Part shown: positions 5,840 through 10,454 of the stretch, piece after piece | Layout of the letters: the number at the start of each line of letters is the position of its first letter | Numbering within the stretch: the first letter of the stretch is position 1 | Origin: Oscillospiraceae bacterium | GTDB lineage: Bacteria > Bacillota > Clostridia > Oscillospirales > Oscillospiraceae | Reading direction: 5' to 3' | DNA length: 10,454 nucleotides | Assembly (NCBI GenBank): GCA_902802215.1 | Contig: CADCLH010000152.1 | Span: forward strand, 1 to 10,454 | Translations under genes and position numbers: made by a program | The notes under the pieces: generated by a model | Told to the model about the DNA's origin: nothing | Seen by the model: only the letters and a program-made list of their open reading frames with translations | The model's database searches: none

Positions 5840-8081
5840 ATGGTCAAGCTTTATGACGGCGGCGTGTATCTGGTAAACGGCACGCAGCTCACCCGGAGCC
5901 TCGAGGAGGTCAAGGCCCTCACCGGCGAGAAGACCTGTCAGGACTGCGCCAAGAAAGGCACGATGGCCTATTCCATCCTCAAGGCCCACAACACCGTGGA
6001 CGACATGGAGCACCTGCGCCTCAAGTACGACTCCATGACCAGCCACGACATCACCTACGTCGGCATCATCCAGACGGCCCGCGCCTCCGGCATGAAGGAG
6101 TTCCCCCTGCCCTACGTGCTCACCAACTGCCACAACTCCCTCTGCGCCGTCGGCGGCACCATCAACGAGGACGACCACAAGTTCGCCCTCTCCGCTGCCC
6201 ACAAGTACGGCGGCATTTACGTCCCCACCAACATGGCGAACATCCACTCCTACAACCGCGAGACCATGACCGGCTGCGGGAGGATGATCCTCGGCTCCGA
6301 CTCCCACACCCGCTACGGCGCCCTCGGCAACATGGCCGTCGGCGAGGGCGGCGGCGAGCTGGCAAAGCAGCTTCTGGGCCGCACCTACGATTTCTCCTAC
6401 CCCGGCGTCGTCTGCATCTACCTCGACGGCGAGCCCAAGCCCGGCGTCGGTCCCCAGGACGTGGCGCTTTCGATCATCGGCGCGGTGTATAAAAACGGCT
6501 ACGTCAAGAACAAGGTCATGGAGTTCGTCGGCCCCGGCATCGCGAAGCTCCCCATCGAGTACCGCAACGCCATCGACGTCATGACCACCGAGACCACCCG
6601 AGGAGACCAAGCGCTACTACACCATCCACGGCAGACCCGAGGCGTACAAAAAGCTCGACCCCGCCGCGGTCGCCTACTACGACGGCTGCGTCTACGTCGA
6701 CCTCTCCAGCATCGAGTGCACCATCGCCATGCCGATGCACCCCTCGAACACCTACACCATCCATGAGCTGCTGGAAAACGCCGAGGACATCCTGCACGCC
6801 GTGCAGGAGGCCGCCAACAAGCAGCTCAAGGGCGTGAAGATGGACCTGCTCTCCAAGTACCACGACGGCGGGATCTGGGTCGAACAGGGCGAGATCGCGG
6901 GCTGCTCCGGCGGCACCTACGACAACATCTGCGCCGCGGCCGACATCCTGCGCGGCAAGTCCTGCGGCAACGGGGCGTTCTCGCTCAACGTCTACCCCGG
7001 CTCCATGCCCGCCTGGTCCTGCCTTGCCAAGAACGGACGCCTCTTCGATCTGGTCTCCGCGGGCGCGATCATCCGCGAGTGCTTCTGCGGCCCCTGCTTC
7101 GGCGCGGGCGACACCCCGGCCAACGGCGAGTTCTCGATCCGCCACACGACCCGCAACTTCCCGAACCGCGAGGGCTCCAAGCCCGGCGAGGGCCAGCTCT
7201 CCGCCGTCGCCCTCATGGACGCGCGCTCCATCGCCGCAACCGCGGCCAACGGCGGCAAGCTCACCGCCGCGACGGACATCGAGGTCGAATACACCAATCC
7301 CCCGTACGAGTACGACGCGGGCATCTACGCCAAGCGCGTGTACAACGGCTGGGGCAAACCCGAACCCGAGCATGAGCTGAAGTTCGGCCCGAACATCAAG
7401 GACTGGCCCGAGATGCCCGCCCTGACCGACGACCTGCTGGTCAAGGTCTGCTCTTACATCACTGACCCCGTCACCACCACCGACGAGCTGATCCCCTCCG
7501 GCGAGACCTCGTCCTACCGCTCGAACCCCGAGAGGCTGAGCGAGTTTGCCCTCTCCCGCCGCGATCCGCAGTATGTCAGCCGCTCCAAGGTCCTCAGGCA
7601 GGAGGACCGCGACCGCCGCGCGGGCAAGGGTCTCAGCGAGGAGATCAAGGCCGTGTACGAGTCGCTGGAGATGCACGGGCTCAAGGTCGATCCCGAGAAC
7701 ACCGACGTCGGCTCCACGATCTTTGCGAACATGCCGGGCGACGGCTCGGCGAGAGAGCAGGCGGCGAGCTGCCAGCGCGTTATGGGCGCGAGCGCGAACT
7801 TCGCCAAGGCCTACGCCACGAAGCGCTACCGCTCCAACTGCATCAACTGGGGCATGACCCCGTTCCTCGTGGAGCATCCCGAGGTCTTCGCGCTGGGCGA
7901 CTACATCTTCGTGCCGGGTCTCAAAAAAGCCATCCTCGAGAAGAACGACGACATCACCGCCTACGCCGTCAAGCCCGACGGCACGGTGACGGAGTTCAAG
8001 TGCTCCATCGGCCCGCTGACCGACCCCGAGCGCCAGATCATCGTCGACGGCTGCCTCATCAACTACTACAGAAACAACTGA
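5840..8081 (+). pseudogene. Aconitase-family hydratase (YbhJ-like), internal deletion and frameshift
   Basis: Two frames together encode an aconitase-superfamily [4Fe-4S] hydro-lyase. The first, 5840 to 6598 (253 aa), holds TNCHNSLC (95-102), LGSDSHTRYGALGNMAVGEGGG (151-172, the aconitase DSHT region) and ends MTTETT. The second, 6600 to 8081 (493 aa), starts EETKRYYTIHGRPEAYKKL. It carries the three likely cluster cysteines: one in GEIAGCSGG (codon 6903) and two in ECFCGPCFGAGD (codons 7086 and 7095). The swivel domain has GDGSAREQAA. The total matches YbhJ-type proteins of about 750-760 aa. Relatives continue ETT with a conserved loop (like aconitase TTSVFPYN) before DEETK, so roughly 10 residues (29 nt if the frame is restored) seem missing at 6598/6599. 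As written the gene would not make one protein. GGGAGGA lies 7 nt before the ATG. The substrate is probably a di- or tricarboxylate-like acid; the family's reaction is unknown. Third gene of the operon. Confidence 0.85.
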
Positions 8082-8097
8082 TTTTCCCCAAACGAGC

Positions 8098-8129
8098 AAA
8101 CGGGCTCCGGATTTCGCCGGAGCCCGTTT
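8098..8129. terminator. Bidirectional intrinsic terminator between hydratase and metK
   Basis: A 13-bp perfect stem, AAACGGGCTCCGG and CCGGAGCCCGTTT with loop ATTTCG, lies between two convergent genes, 17 nt after the hydratase stop and 19 nt after the metK stop. T-rich stretches follow on both strands, though interrupted, so it probably serves both transcripts. Confidence 0.8.
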
Positions 8130-8148
8130 CGTTCGTTATGGTTTGTTT

Positions 8149-9333
<1,185 letters not shown>

Positions 9334-9365
9334 TCGTATATCCTCCTTAAAAATATTAACACAGC

Positions 9366-9392
9366 AAAAAACGCACCCCGGTCCGGGGTGCG
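9366..9392 (-). terminator. SAM-riboswitch-controlled intrinsic terminator
   Basis: On the minus strand the 9-bp stem CGCACCCCG / CGGGGTGCG with a 3-nt loop is followed directly by six Ts (9371-9366). It lies between the SAM aptamer and the metK ribosome site, exactly where the S-box expression platform belongs. SAM binding should favour this hairpin and stop transcription before metK. Confidence 0.9.
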
Positions 9393-9411
9393 CAAAGAGT
9401 CTGTAAGCAAG

Positions 9412-9503
9412 CCTCATCTTTCGTCTCACCGCCGGATTTGGCACCACGCTTTCGCAGGTTGCCGGGCTTCACAGGGCCGTTCCCTCCACCGCTCTTGATA
9501 AGG
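9412..9503 (-). promoter_or_regulatory. SAM-I (S-box) riboswitch aptamer
   Basis: Read on the minus strand, the leader has the S-box signature: TTATCAAGAGCGGTGGAGGGA, GGCCCTGTGAAGCCCGGCAACC, then GTGGTGCCAAATCC and GAAAGATGAGG. The P1 helix pairs CCTTATC (9503-9497) with GATGAGG (9418-9412). The conserved kink-turn (AAGAG with GGTGGAGGGA) and the J3/4 region are present. It binds S-adenosylmethionine and controls metK by premature termination. Assignment is by motif recognition; a covariance model search would be expected to score it strongly. Confidence 0.95.
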
Positions 9504-9522
9504 TGTCTTCAATTGTGATTTC

Positions 9523-9550
9523 AATATAGCAGAAATTGTGCGATTGTCAA
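9523..9550 (-). promoter_or_regulatory. Predicted metK promoter
   Basis: On the minus strand a perfect -35 TTGACA (9550-9545) is followed after 16 nt by TATATT (9528-9523). An upstream TGC adds an extended -10 character. The start point would be near 9516, a few bases before the riboswitch aptamer. Confidence 0.8.
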
Positions 9551-9631
9551 GCATATTCTTCCGGTTTTGTCCCGCTTTCCGCAAAAAAGCGCATCCGGTC
9601 GGAGAGTTATATACTCTAGTTAACGTGCTTT

Positions 9632-9665
9632 AGCCATTTGCCCCGTGATACAGGGGCAAATGGCT
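9632..9665 (+). terminator. Orphan intrinsic terminator
   Basis: A perfect 13-bp stem, AGCCATTTGCCCC and GGGGCAAATGGCT with an 8-nt loop, is followed by CTTTTTAT on the plus strand. No plus-strand gene precedes it: the nearest gene upstream, metK, points the other way. It may shield the lipoprotein gene from upstream transcription, end a small RNA, or be left over from a lost gene. Confidence 0.75.
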
Positions 9666-9813
9666 CTTTTTATCCCCTGAATCTTGTGTTTTTTCGTTGA
9701 TTCTTGTTGGACATAAACCCCATTTTCAGAAAAATATCGTTGATTCTTTCTTGTAGCATCAAGAAAAATCCTAATTTCAACTGTCCAATGGGTATAAACA
9801 ACAAATGTTAATT

Positions 9814-9843
9814 CTGGACTTTTAGGAAAAGTCGTGTTATATT
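9814..9843 (+). promoter_or_regulatory. Possible promoter of the lipoprotein gene
   Basis: TATATT at 9838-9843 is a good -10 box. The best -35 is CTGGAC at 9814-9819 with an 18-nt spacer, a weak match. A start near 9850 would leave a short leader with GGAAGGAG before the ATG. Confidence 0.35.
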
Positions 9844-9867
9844 CAAGCATTGGAAGGAGTTGAGAAT

Positions 9868-10413
9868 ATGAAGAAGTCAATTAGTCTGGTGTTGGTCTTT
9901 GTAATGACACTTTGCTTATTATCTGCTTGTGGTGGTGAAAGTACATCTTCATCATCTACAAGTAATACGGGTAGTCCTACGACAATAGAGACACCGAAGA
10001 AAGAGGATACTACCACTACTCCAGAGCCCGAAAAGGAAGAATCAAAGGAAGTTGTGATTGCAGATGATGATTATGTAACAGCAACTTTTGAGAAAATTTA
10101 TGATGCAACCAATTTGGGTGTTGAAGGTGTTTTCTACATAGATATAAATGTTAAGAACAAGACCGATAAGGAGATATGGGTATATCTTGATGGTGCATCT
10201 GTAAATGATGAGATGGTTCCAATGGTAATGAGTGGAGTACCCCTCTATGTTAAGCCAGAGAAATCAGGTCGTAATGCCTTTATCATATCTTTTGCTCAGT
10301 TGAGTATAGATAAAGTAGAGGATGTAAAGAATATAGAGTTTGATTTGGTAATAGCCAATGAAGAAACCCTTGACGAGATAGACCGTGTAAAAGGAATTAG
10401 TTTGGATTTCTAA
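9868..10413 (+). CDS. Small secreted lipoprotein of unknown function
   Basis: Protein of 181 aa. The N-terminus MKKSISLVLVFVMTLCLLSAC is a lipoprotein signal: two lysines, a hydrophobic core, and the lipobox L18-S19-A20-C21, so the protein should be lipid-anchored on the outer face of the membrane. Residues 22 to about 70 are a Ser/Thr-rich, then Glu/Lys-rich spacer. From about 71 on, a beta-rich domain (ATFEKIYDATNLG, VFYIDINVKNKTDKEIWVYL) resembles the Ig-like DUF4352/DUF5067 lipoprotein domains of Clostridia; this is an impression, not a match. I chose the ATG at 9868, 7-12 nt after AAGGAG, over an in-frame TTG at 9850 that lies before that site. Codon use is AT-rich (many TAT, GAT, AAG, GTA), sharply unlike the rest of the window, pointing to recent acquisition. 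No partner gene is visible. Confidence 0.8.
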   Translation: MKKSISLVLVFVMTLCLLSACGGESTSSSSTSNTGSPTTIETPKKEDTTTTPEPEKEESKEVVIADDDYVTATFEKIYDATNLGVEGVFYIDINVKNKTDKEIWVYLDGASVNDEMVPMVMSGVPLYVKPEKSGRNAFIISFAQLSIDKVEDVKNIEFDLVIANEETLDEIDRVKGISLDF

Positions 10414-10454
10414 TGTTTATAATTTAATCAGACTTGAAAACCCTTGTAGTCGTT

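Larger units (their letters stand above)
9551..9867. other. AT-rich intergenic tract without a gene
   Basis: About 317 bases with no supported gene. It holds the orphan terminator at 9632-9665, a 12-bp direct repeat TCGTTGATTCTT at 9694-9705 and 9737-9748, an imperfect stem TTTCTTG / CAAGAAA at 9747-9766 with flanking GATT/AATC pairing, and inverted TTGGACA (9707-9713) / TGTCCAA (9782-9788). The change from GC-rich to AT-rich DNA occurs here. Confidence 0.6.

Noticed and set aside
6579..8099. 506-codon minus-strand frame opposite the hydratase
   Set aside because: Shadow of the hydratase: Val/Gly/Ala/Asp-rich with no domain pattern, while the plus strand holds aconitase motifs.
9334..9447. 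N-terminal extension of metK
   Set aside because: It would translate the riboswitch and terminator; the ATG at 9333 has a strong ribosome site and the standard N-terminus.
9620..9880. 86-codon minus-strand frame in the AT-rich region
   Set aside because: It reads through the terminator hairpin, overlaps the lipoprotein start and shows no domain I can recognise. A very small gene cannot be fully excluded.

Overview
The window looks like chromosome from a high-GC member of the Bacillota, most likely class Clostridia (an Oscillospiraceae-like gut anaerobe is my guess). The reasons are a textbook SAM-I (S-box) riboswitch with an intrinsic terminator in front of metK, strong AGGAGG-type ribosome sites, and the types of catabolic enzymes present. 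Taxonomy is inferred, not tested by search. Most of the window is GC-rich (one counted line, 8581-8640, is 43/60 G+C), but from about 9510 it turns AT-rich (line 10081-10140 is 20/60 G+C).

Region 1 (1-2510, minus strand): a tightly packed operon capE-capG-capF for UDP-N-acetyl-L-fucosamine, a precursor of capsule or other surface polysaccharide. capF runs off the left edge. The genes overlap (8 nt capE/capG, ATGA capG/capF). capE and capG are each broken by a small deletion with frameshift inside a conserved stretch.

Region 2 (2510-8081): a LysR-type regulator gene (minus strand) divergent from a three-gene plus-strand operon. The operon encodes a DUF6282-type metal-dependent hydrolase of the amidohydrolase fold, a MatC-like dicarboxylate-type permease, and an aconitase-family hydratase resembling E. 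coli YbhJ. The divergent region has overlapping promoters, a dyad with a T-N11-A core about 65 bases before the predicted operon start, a 9-bp inverted repeat and CGGAAA repeats at an exact 10-bp period. Together this looks like an inducible uptake-and-catabolism module for an unknown organic acid. It is the best candidate here for an undescribed system. The hydratase gene also carries a deletion with frameshift.

Region 3 (8082-9550): metK (SAM synthetase), convergent with the hydratase and separated from it by a two-way terminator. Its leader holds the SAM-I riboswitch, its terminator and a good promoter.

Region 4 (9550-10454): an AT-rich tract with an orphan intrinsic terminator, short repeats and one gene for a small secreted lipoprotein. 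It differs in composition from everything to its left and may have been acquired horizontally.

Three genes (capE, capG, hydratase) each lack a short internal segment and each leaves the reading frame off by the same amount. Either the locus is decaying or, as likely, the assembly is faulty. Read-level checking should come before any biological reading.
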